A stretch of DNA of 39,167 bases, taken from Lachnospiraceae bacterium UBA6403. Lineage in GTDB: Bacteria; Bacillota; Clostridia; Lachnospirales; Lachnospiraceae. Each line of letters opens with the position of its first letter. Position 1 is the first letter of the stretch. The translations under genes and the position numbers were made by a program. The DNA lies in NCBI GenBank assembly GCA_002437435.1, contig DJPV01000009.1:14559-53725 (forward strand). Reading direction: 5' to 3'. This document shows positions 1 to 8,010 of the stretch, piece after piece. Under the pieces are notes generated by a model that worked only from the letters and a program-made list of their open reading frames with translations, was not told the DNA's origin and searched no databases.

Positions 1-30
1 CATGCCACGTCAAAAACGGCATTACTAAAA

Positions 31-621
31 TTAAAACTGAAGTTGATCAAGGTTTTTACCGTAGGCAGGGAGAAAGTCGGACAGGAAACGTTCCACCTCC
101 GGAAGGTCGGCGGCAAGCTTATCGACAGCAGCCTTTGTGGATTCATAGGCACTGGAGAATTCCGGATTGCCTACAGAGGTTTCTTCCATACACTTGATAA
201 GAGCAGACAGTTTATCCGCTGCCTTTACAAGCTTCCAGATATATTCATCTCCGGACTGGCGGAAGAATAACGGTTCGTACTGCGGTTTCATTTCATCCGG
301 CAGTTTGTTTAACAGCTTGTAGCAGGCTGTTTTTTCGATCATTTTAAATGATTCTTTGATATCATCATTATAATACTTAACCGGTGTTGGCATATCGCCG
401 GTTATGATCTCTGAAGCGTCATGGTAAAGCCCGATCAGAGCAGACCGTTCCGCATTCAGATCCTTTTCATAATAGGTATTGCCGATTACGGCAAGTGCAT
501 GAGCGATGATGCTGACTTCCAGACTGTGCTCACACAGATTTTCTTCTCTGGTATTCCGCATCAATGCCCAGCGGTCGATGTATTTCATCCTTGAAATCAT
601 AGCAAAAAAATTATATTCCAT
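31..621 (-). CDS. yfbR: YfbR-like HD-domain 5'-deoxynucleotidase
   Basis: This 196-residue cytosolic protein belongs to the HD-domain phosphohydrolases resembling E. coli YfbR, which removes the 5'-phosphate from deoxynucleoside monophosphates in nucleotide salvage and pool control. The metal-binding residues are visible: H32 in CEHS, the H67-D68 pair in LYHDASE, and a later Asp in KAADKLSALI. The segment after the HD pair (TGDMPTPVKYYN) is typical of YfbR rather than of signalling HD domains. Length matches the family at about 200 residues. The start is supported by a GGAG ribosome binding site seen on the minus strand at about 628-635. It lies 105 nt downstream of uvrC on the same strand and may share its transcript. 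The family assignment is firm, but the substrate is inferred. Confidence 0.85.
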   Translation of the reverse strand: MEYNFFAMISRMKYIDRWALMRNTREENLCEHSLEVSIIAHALAVIGNTYYEKDLNAERSALIGLYHDASEIITGDMPTPVKYYNDDIKESFKMIEKTACYKLLNKLPDEMKPQYEPLFFRQSGDEYIWKLVKAADKLSALIKCMEETSVGNPEFSSAYESTKAAVDKLAADLPEVERFLSDFLPAYGKNLDQLQF

Positions 622-725
622 CTTTATCTCCTTATTGTAAATTTATATATGCATTTGTAACTAATATATAGTGTTTAGCACTCTTGACTTTACCAACCAC
701 AAATTCATATATAAATATTATTAGC

Positions 726-2540
726 TCATTCCTTGTGGAAAAATTCGTACACCGCTTCGGCGGCGTTCCGGTTCATGGATGGCAACTGCATCAGTTCTTC
801 GACAGATGCCTCCCGGATCTTTGTAATATCCTTGAAATAGCCCATCAGATCCTTTCGTCTGGCAGGACCGATGCCCGGTATATCCTCAAGGATCGAATGT
901 ACCTGCGACTTGCTTCGGAGACTTCTGTGGTATTCGATGGCGAAGCGGTGGGCTTCATCCTGCAAGCGGGTAACCATGTCAAATGCCTGTGTATTTTTAG
1001 GAAATTCCACTTCTTTATTGTTATAATACAGCCCTCTGGTCCGGTGGTAATCATCCTTTACCATACCGCAGACCGGTATATTCAGGTGCAGTTCGTCAAG
1101 AACTTCCAGAGCAATATTGACCTGACCTTTACCACCATCCATCATGAGAATATCAGGATAGACTTTAAAACGTTCATCGGTAAAACGTCTGGTCAGAACT
1201 TCCCGCATGCTGGCGTAGTCATCCGGACCGTCGATAGTTTTTAATTTGAACTTGCGGTATTCATTTGGTCGGGCTTTTCCATTTTCGAACACTACCATGG
1301 AAGCAACAGAGTGATAGCCGCTGATATGCGAGATATCAAAGGCTTCCAGACGCTTGGCGGATGGGACACCTATCAGCTCTGCCAGTTCTTTGGCGGCACC
1401 TTCCGTTCGTGCCTGTTCCCGTTTCAGCTTCTCGGTATCCTGTGTCAGAACAAGAAAGGCATTGTCACGGGCAAGCTTTAAAAGCTTTGCTTTGTCTCCT
1501 TTTTGAGGCGTGAGGATGTGTACCAGATTTCCCCGGCGCTCACTTAAGTATTGCTCGATCAGTTCCTGCTCATTTACTCCGTGCTCCAGAATGATCTCCT
1601 TAGGGAGAAATGGAGTAGAAGCGTAATACTGCTTTAAAAATGCAGACATAATATCTCCATAGGATTCCGACTGCACACCGGTCATATGAAAATGTTCTCT
1701 GCCGATCATCTTACCGTTTCGGATAAAGAAGACCGAGATAACACCCTCATTCATGTTATTGGCAGCCATCGCGATCACATCACGGTCATCGGTTGTTGTG
1801 TTATCAACACGCTGCTTTGATGCGATGTGCTTAATGCTTTCAATCAGATTACGAACCTCTGCCGCCTGTTCAAATTCCATATCGGCTGCAAGCTGTTTCA
1901 TCTTTTCTTCCAGTTCCTTTACTGTCTGCTGATGATGTCCGTTCAGAAAATGGATCGCCTGTTCTACCTGCCTGCCGTAGTCTTCTTTTGAGATGTAACC
2001 CTGACAGGGAGCCTTGCACTGTCCAATGTGATAGTATAGGCAGGGACGATCTGCTCCGGTTTCCTGTGGCAGTTTCTTGTTGCAGCTTCGCAGATGATAC
2101 AGCTTCTTTAACAGATCAATGGTATCTTTAACAGCGCCTGCGTTGGTATAAGGTCCAAAATATCTGGCATGATCCCGGTGCATCTGATGGGAGAACAGAA
2201 TGCGGGGAAAATCTTCGTTGACTGTGATCCTGATATATGGATAGCTTTTGTCATCCGTAAGCATCGTGTTATAGTGCGGACGGTGTTCCTTGATCAGGTT
2301 GCATTCCAGCACCAGCGCTTCAATTTCTGATTCACAGATAATATATTCAAACCATGCGATATGGCTGACCATCTTTTCAATTTTTGGTGATCTTTTATAG
2401 CCTGCCTGAAAATACTGGTGTACCCGGTTATACAGATCGATGGCTTTGCCGACATAGATAATTTCATCGGACTTATTGTGCATCAGGTAGACACCCGGTG
2501 TATGAGGCAGCTTTTTTAATTCTTCTTCAAAATCAAACAT
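726..2540 (-). CDS. uvrC: Excinuclease ABC subunit C
   Basis: UvrC makes both incisions in nucleotide excision repair after UvrAB damage recognition. The 604-residue length is normal. An N-terminal GIY-YIG nuclease domain is visible (GVYLMH, then IIYVGKA, about residues 15-95), followed by a UVR domain around 200-240 (LEEKMKQLAADMEFEQAAEVR) that contacts UvrB. Next comes the RNase H-like endonuclease domain (AFDISHISG, MMDGGKGQVN, DEAHRFAIEYHR), and a C-terminal helix-hairpin-helix pair (DIPGIGPARRKDLMGYF, then LPSMNRNAAEAV). It is divergent from hprK with 188 nt between them. No uvrA or uvrB is in the window. All expected domains are present and the frame is intact. Confidence 0.97.
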   Translation of the reverse strand: MFDFEEELKKLPHTPGVYLMHNKSDEIIYVGKAIDLYNRVHQYFQAGYKRSPKIEKMVSHIAWFEYIICESEIEALVLECNLIKEHRPHYNTMLTDDKSYPYIRITVNEDFPRILFSHQMHRDHARYFGPYTNAGAVKDTIDLLKKLYHLRSCNKKLPQETGADRPCLYYHIGQCKAPCQGYISKEDYGRQVEQAIHFLNGHHQQTVKELEEKMKQLAADMEFEQAAEVRNLIESIKHIASKQRVDNTTTDDRDVIAMAANNMNEGVISVFFIRNGKMIGREHFHMTGVQSESYGDIMSAFLKQYYASTPFLPKEIILEHGVNEQELIEQYLSERRGNLVHILTPQKGDKAKLLKLARDNAFLVLTQDTEKLKREQARTEGAAKELAELIGVPSAKRLEAFDISHISGYHSVASMVVFENGKARPNEYRKFKLKTIDGPDDYASMREVLTRRFTDERFKVYPDILMMDGGKGQVNIALEVLDELHLNIPVCGMVKDDYHRTRGLYYNNKEVEFPKNTQAFDMVTRLQDEAHRFAIEYHRSLRSKSQVHSILEDIPGIGPARRKDLMGYFKDITKIREASVEELMQLPSMNRNAAEAVYEFFHKE

Positions 2541-2603
2541 ATCCTAGAATCCATATCCTTTCCGCGGTTTATCCTAAAAACAGCAGGTTTACATATAGAA
2601 ATC

Positions 2604-2609
2604 AGTATA
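2604..2609 (-). promoter_or_regulatory. Candidate extended -10 promoter for uvrC
   Basis: Read on the minus strand this is TATACT preceded by TGT, an extended -10 arrangement (TGn plus hexamer), about 64 nt upstream of the uvrC start. No convincing -35 hexamer lies 16-18 nt upstream, so the call rests on the extended -10 and on its location in the divergent intergenic region. Confidence 0.35.
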
Positions 2610-2661
2610 ACATAAGATGCGGAAAACAGGTGGCTTTTTTATGGAAAAATGAATTGATGAA

Positions 2662-2690
2662 TTGACGATAAATAGGTTGTAGAATATAAT
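2662..2690 (+). promoter_or_regulatory. Near-consensus sigma-A promoter for hprK
   Basis: TTGACG at 2662-2667 and TATAAT at 2685-2690 are separated by exactly 17 nt, giving a near-perfect vegetative promoter. Transcription would begin at about 2697, leaving a roughly 32-nt leader before the hprK start, with AGGAGG-type purines just upstream of the ATG. It probably drives at least hprK and glcK, which are 3 nt apart. Confidence 0.8.
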
Positions 2691-2728
2691 GAAACAAGAA
2701 CTGAAACTAGGGAAAACAGGAGGAGAAG

Positions 2729-3679
2729 ATGGTTTACAGTATAACAGTATCCAAACTCATAGAGAAAATGAATCTGAAGAATTATACACCGGAGATCGAT
2801 ACCGATAAGGTACTGATCCAGGATCCGGGTATGAACCGCCCGGCGGTACAGTTCGGAGGATTCTTTGAGCATTTCGACGCAGGGCGTATTCAGATATGTG
2901 GAAATGTAGAACATGCTTATATTGCAGCGATGCATACAGAGGAAGAAAATATCAAGATCATAAATGAATTTTTTTCATATAAGCCGCCATGCCTGATATT
3001 CTGCAGAGATCTGGAGCCATATGAATTTATTATAGAAGCGGGAAAGAAGCATGGGGTTCCTGTCCTTACATCCAGTGCAGTTACATCTGCATTTGTACAT
3101 GAGGTAGACCGCTGGCTCCATGTAGAACTGGCACCGAGAATATCCGTACATGCCGTACTGGTCGATGTATACGGCGAAGGTGTTCTGATCATGGGTGAGA
3201 GTGGTATCGGTAAATCAGAGGCTGCTCTGGAACTGATCAAGAGAGGACATCGTCTGGTTGCGGATGATGTGGTTGAGATCAAGAAGGTCAGTGATGCAAC
3301 ACTGGTTGGGCGTGCACCGGATATCACCAGACATTTTATAGAACTTCGTGGTATCGGAATCATTGACGTAAAATCATTGTTTGGTGTAGAATGTGTAAAG
3401 CTGGATCAGAACATCGATCTGGTCATCAATCTGGAAGAGTGGAGCAAGGATACGGAGTATGACCGTCTGGGACTGGAAGACCAGTATACGGAATTCCTTG
3501 GCAATAAAGTCGTAAGCCATAATATTCCGATCCGTCCGGGCAGAAATATCGCGATCATCGTTGAATCTGCAGCAGTCAACCACAGACAGAAGAAGATGGG
3601 ATATAATGCCGCACAGGAATTATACAACAGAGTGACGCAGAATATCATGAAGGGAAATGCAAACAAGGAGGAGCAGTAG
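2729..3679 (+). CDS. hprK: HPr kinase/phosphorylase
   Basis: HprK phosphorylates and dephosphorylates Ser46 of HPr and Crh in response to glycolytic state, the central switch of carbon catabolite control in Firmicutes. This 316-residue protein has the N-terminal alpha/beta domain (about 1-130). The C-terminal kinase domain has a Walker A at G156-S163 (GESGIGKS), H141 in SVHAVLV just upstream, and the HprK signature ELRGIGIIDV around residue 210. Length and motif order are those of the family. It starts an apparent operon with glcK 3 nt downstream. A likely substrate, the Crh-like protein with an intact Ser46, is encoded about 4 kb downstream at 7656-7913. Confidence 0.97.
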   Translation: MVYSITVSKLIEKMNLKNYTPEIDTDKVLIQDPGMNRPAVQFGGFFEHFDAGRIQICGNVEHAYIAAMHTEEENIKIINEFFSYKPPCLIFCRDLEPYEFIIEAGKKHGVPVLTSSAVTSAFVHEVDRWLHVELAPRISVHAVLVDVYGEGVLIMGESGIGKSEAALELIKRGHRLVADDVVEIKKVSDATLVGRAPDITRHFIELRGIGIIDVKSLFGVECVKLDQNIDLVINLEEWSKDTEYDRLGLEDQYTEFLGNKVVSHNIPIRPGRNIAIIVESAAVNHRQKKMGYNAAQELYNRVTQNIMKGNANKEEQ

Positions 3680-3682
3680 AAA

Positions 3683-4624
3683 ATGGCAAACTATGTATTT
3701 GGAGTAGATATCGGAGGAACAACCGTAAAGATCGGTCTGTTTACAACACAGGGAGAGATGGTTGAGAAATGGGAGATCACAACAAGAACAGATGAAGGCG
3801 GAAAATATATCTTAAGCGATATCGCTGCATCTGTTGAAAATAAACTGGCAGAGAGGGAGATCGAGAAGTCTGATGTAGCGGGTGTCGGAATGGGTGTTCC
3901 GGGTCCAGTAAAGGCAGACGGAACTGTTATCAAATGTGTAAACCTTGGATGGGGAATCTTCAATGTAGAAGAGGAACTCAGCAAATTATTAGACCTTCCT
4001 GTAAAAGCCGGAAATGATGCGAATATGGCAGCACTCGGCGAGATGTGGCAGGGTGGTGGAAAAGGCCACAAGGATATCGTTATGGTAACACTCGGAACCG
4101 GAGTTGGCGGCGGTATCATTTTAAATGGAAAGATGCTTGCAGGAACCAACGGTGCTGGCGGTGAGATCGGACATATCTGTGTAAATGACGACGAGACAGA
4201 AGTCTGCGGATGTGGCAATAAAGGCTGTCTGGAACAGTATACATCAGCGACCGGTATCGTTCGTATGGCAAAGATCATTTTAAATACAACAGACAAGCCA
4301 TCCAAGCTTCGTCAGATCCAGTATATCTCAGCAAAAGAGATTTTTGACGCAGCAAAAGAAGGTGATGAGCTTGCAGCAACATTGGTAGAGAATCATGGAA
4401 AGGTTCTTGGCAAAGCACTTGCACAGATCGCCTGTGTTGTAGATCCTGAGATTTTCGTAATCGGTGGCGGTGTATCCAGAGCAGGAGATATCCTGATCAA
4501 AACGACCGCTAAATATTTTACACAGTATGCTTTTCATGCATGCAGGCAGACCAAGTTCTCGCTTGCTACACTTGGCAATGATGCAGGTATGTATGGTGGT
4601 GCATGCAGTATACTGAATCAGTAA
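3683..4624 (+). CDS. glcK: ROK-family glucokinase
   Basis: Glucokinase phosphorylates intracellular glucose to glucose 6-phosphate with ATP. The 313-residue protein has the N-terminal phosphate-binding motif beginning at D9 (DIGGTTVKIGLF), a second nucleotide-binding loop (GTGVGGGIILNGK), and the ROK zinc motif C175-G-C177-G-N-K-G-C182. The strong match to Gram-positive GlcK and the absence of an N-terminal helix-turn-helix argue for an enzyme rather than a ROK repressor. It is 3 nt from hprK, so translation is probably coupled. In a fibre-degrading organism it would handle glucose freed from cello- or malto-oligosaccharides. Sugar specificity is inferred from family resemblance. Confidence 0.93.
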   Translation: MANYVFGVDIGGTTVKIGLFTTQGEMVEKWEITTRTDEGGKYILSDIAASVENKLAEREIEKSDVAGVGMGVPGPVKADGTVIKCVNLGWGIFNVEEELSKLLDLPVKAGNDANMAALGEMWQGGGKGHKDIVMVTLGTGVGGGIILNGKMLAGTNGAGGEIGHICVNDDETEVCGCGNKGCLEQYTSATGIVRMAKIILNTTDKPSKLRQIQYISAKEIFDAAKEGDELAATLVENHGKVLGKALAQIACVVDPEIFVIGGGVSRAGDILIKTTAKYFTQYAFHACRQTKFSLATLGNDAGMYGGACSILNQ

Positions 4625-4868
4625 AATGTATTAAGTAAACTATGTGTAAATTACATAAATAGGGGTGAATCACCCTGAAATTTCTATACATTTTTAATAT
4701 TGAATTCTAAAAGCCTTTAATGTATGATATTGTGTGGTAGTGTTCGAGAATTTGAGAAATCAGCTGGAACAGCACGCAAAACCTTATGTTAAAGGCTTTA
4801 TTTTGTTTATCAGGTTTGGAAGATTCTTGAGAGTTCGGAATAAAAACAGGTCAGGAGTTTGAAAATAT
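4625..4868. other. glcK-murB intergenic region with dyads and a long-range hairpin
   Basis: This 244-nt gap contains no ORF I would support. It holds an AT-rich near-palindrome at 4641-4657 (TATGT and ACATA arms), a short perfect dyad GGGTG/CACCC at 4663-4675, and an 11-bp helix closing a 68-nt loop at 4710-4799 (listed separately). No clear -35/-10 pair for murB was found by eye. Confidence 0.5.
4710..4799 (+). ncRNA. Large-loop hairpin (terminator or small structured RNA)
   Basis: AAAGCCTTTAA at 4710-4720 is perfectly complementary to TTAAAGGCTTT at 4789-4799, an 11-bp helix closing a 68-nt loop. TATTTTGTTT follows immediately. Inside the loop TGTTC (4740-4744 region) can pair with GAACA, giving a second helix. 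The T-rich tail suggests termination downstream of glcK, but the loop is far larger than in a normal intrinsic terminator. A structured leader of murB is an alternative. Confidence 0.5.
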
Positions 4869-5777
4869 ATGACATCGTTTTATGAGAGAGCGGCAGCGGT
4901 CACAGGAGAAAAAAGAATAAAAACAGAAGAACCTTTGAACCGATACACAACCTTTCGGATTGGCGGGAAAGCAGATTTTATGGCCGAACCGGAGAGACCG
5001 GAACAGATAGCAGAACTTGTGGATCTCTGTAAAGAAGAAAAAATCCCATTTTTCATTATGGGAAATGGAAGCAACTTACTGGTATCAGATAATGGATATC
5101 GTGGGATGATCATTCATATAGCAGATGGAATGTCACAGATCACAGTGGATGGAACAAAGATCATCGCTCAGGCCGGCGCATCCCTGATCAAAACAGCGGT
5201 TACAGCAAAACAGCATGCCCTGACCGGAATGGAATTCGCATCCGGAATACCGGGAAGTGTTGGCGGTGCTGTCTATATGAATGCCGGAGCATACGGCGGA
5301 GAGATGAAGCATATTATCTCATCTGTAAAGGTATTGGATCAAAATGGAAAGATTTATGAGATTGCAGGCACAGATATGGAATTCGGTTATCGCCACAGCA
5401 AGGCAGAGAAGGATGGCTTGGTCGTATTGGAAGCTGTATTTGAACTTCATACAGGAGATGCAGATCAGATAGATGCAGAGATGAAACGGCTGGCAGAAGC
5501 CAGAATCTCAAAGCAGCCACTGGAATATCCGTCAGCAGGGTCAACATTTAAGAGACCGGAAGGATATTTTGCCGGAAAACTGATCATGGATGCAGGACTT
5601 CGCGGTTATACCGTAGGAGGAGCACAGGTATCAGAAAAGCATTGCGGATTTGTAGTGAACAAAGGCGGTGCTACAGCAGCTGATGTCATGCAGTTGGTGA
5701 ACGATGTCAAGAGAATTGTAAAGGACAGCTCCGGTGTGGATCTGGAGCTTGAGATAAAAACACTGGGGGCATTCTAG
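4869..5777 (+). CDS. murB: UDP-N-acetylenolpyruvoylglucosamine reductase
   Basis: MurB reduces UDP-GlcNAc-enolpyruvate to UDP-MurNAc with NADPH and FAD in cytosolic peptidoglycan precursor synthesis. The 302-residue protein has the FAD-binding PCMH fold: TTFRIGGKAD near residue 30, GNGSNLLVSD near 65, and GIPGSVGGAVYMNAGAYGG near 120. The C-terminal substrate domain has AGSTFKRPEG with the proton-donating S225, followed by GYFAGKLI. It has the compact Gram-positive MurB form. The ATG is preceded by AGGAG at a rather long spacing of about 11 nt. rapZ begins 1 nt after the murB stop, so the two are almost certainly co-translated. Confidence 0.97.
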   Translation: MTSFYERAAAVTGEKRIKTEEPLNRYTTFRIGGKADFMAEPERPEQIAELVDLCKEEKIPFFIMGNGSNLLVSDNGYRGMIIHIADGMSQITVDGTKIIAQAGASLIKTAVTAKQHALTGMEFASGIPGSVGGAVYMNAGAYGGEMKHIISSVKVLDQNGKIYEIAGTDMEFGYRHSKAEKDGLVVLEAVFELHTGDADQIDAEMKRLAEARISKQPLEYPSAGSTFKRPEGYFAGKLIMDAGLRGYTVGGAQVSEKHCGFVVNKGGATAADVMQLVNDVKRIVKDSSGVDLELEIKTLGAF

Positions 5778-5778
5778 G

Positions 5779-6657
5779 ATGAGATTTGTAATTGTAACAG
5801 GAATGAGTGGCGCAGGAAAAACAACAGCAATGAAGACTCTGGAGGATGCAGGGTACTTCTGCGTAGATAATCTTCCAATCCAGCTTATCAAACGTTTTGC
5901 GGAAATTGCATATGATGAACAGATTCAGGTAGATAATGTGGCAATCAGTGTGGATATTCGAAGCGGAAGAGCGTTAAGCCAGTTAAATGCCTGTTTAAAT
6001 GATATGAAAGAGAATGGCTATAAGTATGAGATCCTCTTTATGGAATGCTCAGATGAGAAACTGGTAAAGCGGTTTAAAGAAACGAGAAGAAATCATCCAT
6101 TATCCGCAAAAAATGGAAGAATTATAGATGGTATCAAGAAAGAAAGGGAGCTGATCGGCTTTATTAAAGATGAAGCGGATTATATTATAGATACGACGAA
6201 TCTGCTGGTTCGTGAATTCAAATCCGAACTGGATAAGATTTTCGTCCAGAATATGGAATATGGAAATTTTATCATTACCATCATGTCGTTTGGCTTCAAA
6301 TATGGAATTCCCAGAGATTCCGATATCGTACAGGATGTAAGGTTTCTGCCGAATCCGTATTATGATGAAGAATTGCGTCCGTTAACCGGAAATGATAAGG
6401 TGATTCAGGATTATGTTATGAACTGTAAAGAGGGACCGGAATTTCTGGATAAGTTCATTGATCTGGTACAGTTCCTGATTCCAAATTACATCAAAGAAGG
6501 GAAGAATCAGCTTGTAATTTCAATCGGATGTACAGGCGGAAAACATCGATCTGTAACCATAGCAAATGAGGTATATAACCGCCTGCAGAAATCCACATAC
6601 ACTGTGAGGATATATCATCGTGATATCGGAAAAGATGCAGTTGTAAAGAAATTATAG
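5779..6657 (+). CDS. rapZ: RapZ/YvcJ-family nucleotide-binding protein
   Basis: This 292-residue member of the RapZ/YvcJ family has a Walker A G8-M-S-G-A-G-K14-T15 at the extreme N-terminus, the conserved VDNLP and DIRSG segments, and the C-terminal signature GCTGGKHRSV near residue 250. E. coli RapZ is an RNase E adaptor controlling glmS. Gram-positive YvcJ is a nucleotide-binding protein linked to competence and cell-wall metabolism, and the RNase role may not transfer. Gene order murB-rapZ-whiA-crh matches the Firmicute cluster except that yvcK (glmR), normally between rapZ and whiA, is missing: whiA starts 16 nt after this stop. Confidence 0.95.
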   Translation: MRFVIVTGMSGAGKTTAMKTLEDAGYFCVDNLPIQLIKRFAEIAYDEQIQVDNVAISVDIRSGRALSQLNACLNDMKENGYKYEILFMECSDEKLVKRFKETRRNHPLSAKNGRIIDGIKKERELIGFIKDEADYIIDTTNLLVREFKSELDKIFVQNMEYGNFIITIMSFGFKYGIPRDSDIVQDVRFLPNPYYDEELRPLTGNDKVIQDYVMNCKEGPEFLDKFIDLVQFLIPNYIKEGKNQLVISIGCTGGKHRSVTIANEVYNRLQKSTYTVRIYHRDIGKDAVVKKL

Positions 6658-6673
6658 AAAAGGAGTGAGGCAT

Positions 6674-7645
6674 ATGTCCTTTTCCTCGGAAGTGAAGGCA
6701 GAACTTGCGAAGAATATAAGCAGCGCAAGACATTGCAGGATTGCAGAACTTTCAGGAATGATGTCCATGGTGGCAGATGTATGGTACAGAAATGGTTCAC
6801 TCTTTAAGATATGCATAACAACAGAACGAAGTATTATAGCAAAGACAATGGCATCCCTGATCAAGGTGTTATTTGATATCCGTATGGAATGTTCGGTGAA
6901 AAGAACCGGAAGCAACAGCCGAATCTATCGGATGGTTTTAGACCAGCCGAGGGAGATTGAGAGAATCTTACAGACATTGAAGCTTTCTCCGGATTTTGAG
7001 ATTTTACAGAAAGGTGTGACCAAAGTAAGCTGTCAGGATATGGTAGTCAACCGGATGGTTGTACAGCAGCAATGCTGTAAACGCGCATTTATCAAAGGTG
7101 CATTTATGACGTCAGGATCGGTCAGTGATCCGAATAAGGGATACCATCTGGAAATTGTCTGTGATAATGAGGAACGTGCCGGCATGATCGAGAAGATCCT
7201 GGCAGAGCTGGATATCGAAAGCCGAATTATCGCCAGAAAAAAATACAGTGTCTGTTATATAAAAGATGGAACCATGATCGTTGATATGTTAAATATCATG
7301 GGTGCTCACATTTCTCTGATGAATATGGAAAATGTGAGAATTTTGAAAGATATCAGTAATAATGTGAACCGCAGGGTGAATTGTGAAGCGGCAAATCTGA
7401 ATAAAACAGTCAGTGCCGCAGTCCGCCAGATTCAGGATATAAATTATGTGATAGAAACAAGGGGGATCACATATCTTCCGGATAATCTGAGAGAACTTGC
7501 AGAACTTCGTTTAGAAGAACCGGATGCATCCCTGAAAGAATTAGGTGAGATGATGAATCCTCCCATTGGAAAATCGGGAGTCAATCATAGATTAAGAAAA
7601 ATAAGTGAAATAGCAGAAGACCTAAGACAAAAGTCGTATGTGTAG
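6674..7645 (+). CDS. whiA: WhiA DNA-binding protein
   Basis: WhiA is a conserved Gram-positive DNA-binding protein, a sporulation regulator in Streptomyces and involved in cell division and chromosome segregation in Bacillus. It has an N-terminal LAGLIDADG-like fold lacking nuclease activity and a C-terminal helix-turn-helix. Here the 323-residue protein begins MSFSSEVKAEL and ends with the WhiA HTH (LKELGEMMNPPIGKSGVNHRLRK, about residues 285-310). The ATG at 6674 is chosen over an in-frame GTG at 6665 because AGGAG at 6661-6665 lies 8 nt upstream of it and the family starts with MSFS-like sequence. The next gene starts 10 nt downstream. Confidence 0.96.
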   Translation: MSFSSEVKAELAKNISSARHCRIAELSGMMSMVADVWYRNGSLFKICITTERSIIAKTMASLIKVLFDIRMECSVKRTGSNSRIYRMVLDQPREIERILQTLKLSPDFEILQKGVTKVSCQDMVVNRMVVQQQCCKRAFIKGAFMTSGSVSDPNKGYHLEIVCDNEERAGMIEKILAELDIESRIIARKKYSVCYIKDGTMIVDMLNIMGAHISLMNMENVRILKDISNNVNRRVNCEAANLNKTVSAAVRQIQDINYVIETRGITYLPDNLRELAELRLEEPDASLKELGEMMNPPIGKSGVNHRLRKISEIAEDLRQKSYV

Positions 7646-7655
7646 GAGGAAGAAA

Positions 7656-7913
7656 ATGTTAGAAAAAACAGTTAAGGTATCTATGACCGAAGGAACCGAA
7701 GAAAGACCGGTAGCAGTTCTTGTACAGATCGCAAGCCAGTATGAAAGTCAGATTCATCTTGTATCAGATGACAAGAAGATCAATGCAAAGAGTATCATGG
7801 GAATGATGAGTATGGGATTTACGGAAGGACAGGAGATTACAATTATTGCAGATGGCAAAGATGCGGAAGCTGCAGTAAATGAGATCGCAGATTATCTGAC
7901 AGCAAATGCATAA
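7656..7913 (+). CDS. crh: Crh-like HPr-family protein lacking His15
   Basis: This is an 85-residue HPr-fold protein. In PTS HPr the motif GxHARP carries the phosphorylated His15. Here residues 13-18 read GTEERP, so position 15 is Glu and position 16 is Glu. The HprK target site is intact as K45-S46-I-M-G-M-M-S. This is the Crh pattern (B. subtilis Crh has Gln15 and Ser46): a regulator controlled by HprK that cannot carry PTS phosphate on residue 15. Its position directly after whiA matches B. subtilis crh. The ATG at 7656 is preferred over an upstream in-frame ATG at 7638, because TAGGAGG at 7643-7649 sits at ideal spacing and the numbering then matches HPr exactly. No PTS enzyme is in the window. 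Confidence 0.9.
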   Translation: MLEKTVKVSMTEGTEERPVAVLVQIASQYESQIHLVSDDKKINAKSIMGMMSMGFTEGQEITIIADGKDAEAAVNEIADYLTANA

Positions 7914-7942
7914 AATCTTCCGGTAATTAATTGGTGTTTTTA

Positions 7943-7971
7943 TTGCACGCTTTGGTTGAATGTGATAAAAT
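7943..7971 (+). promoter_or_regulatory. Candidate promoter for the Sel1-repeat gene
   Basis: TTGCAC (7943-7948) and TAAAAT (7966-7971) are 17 nt apart, and TGA precedes the -10, giving an extended -10. The predicted start at about 7978 leaves a roughly 33-nt leader before the ATG at 8011. The weak -35 limits confidence. Confidence 0.5.
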
Positions 7972-8010
7972 CAGATTATTAATGGACATGTGTCATCGGA
8001 GGAAGCAGAT

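Noticed and set aside
675..683. TTAGCACTC, identical to one half of a CIRCE (HrcA) operator
   Set aside because: The matching GAGTGCTAA half is not found 9 nt away, and the neighbouring genes are not heat-shock genes.
684..1244. Plus-strand open frame of 186 codons
   Set aside because: It lies antisense within uvrC, has no family motifs and no good ribosome binding site; it is a frame shadow.
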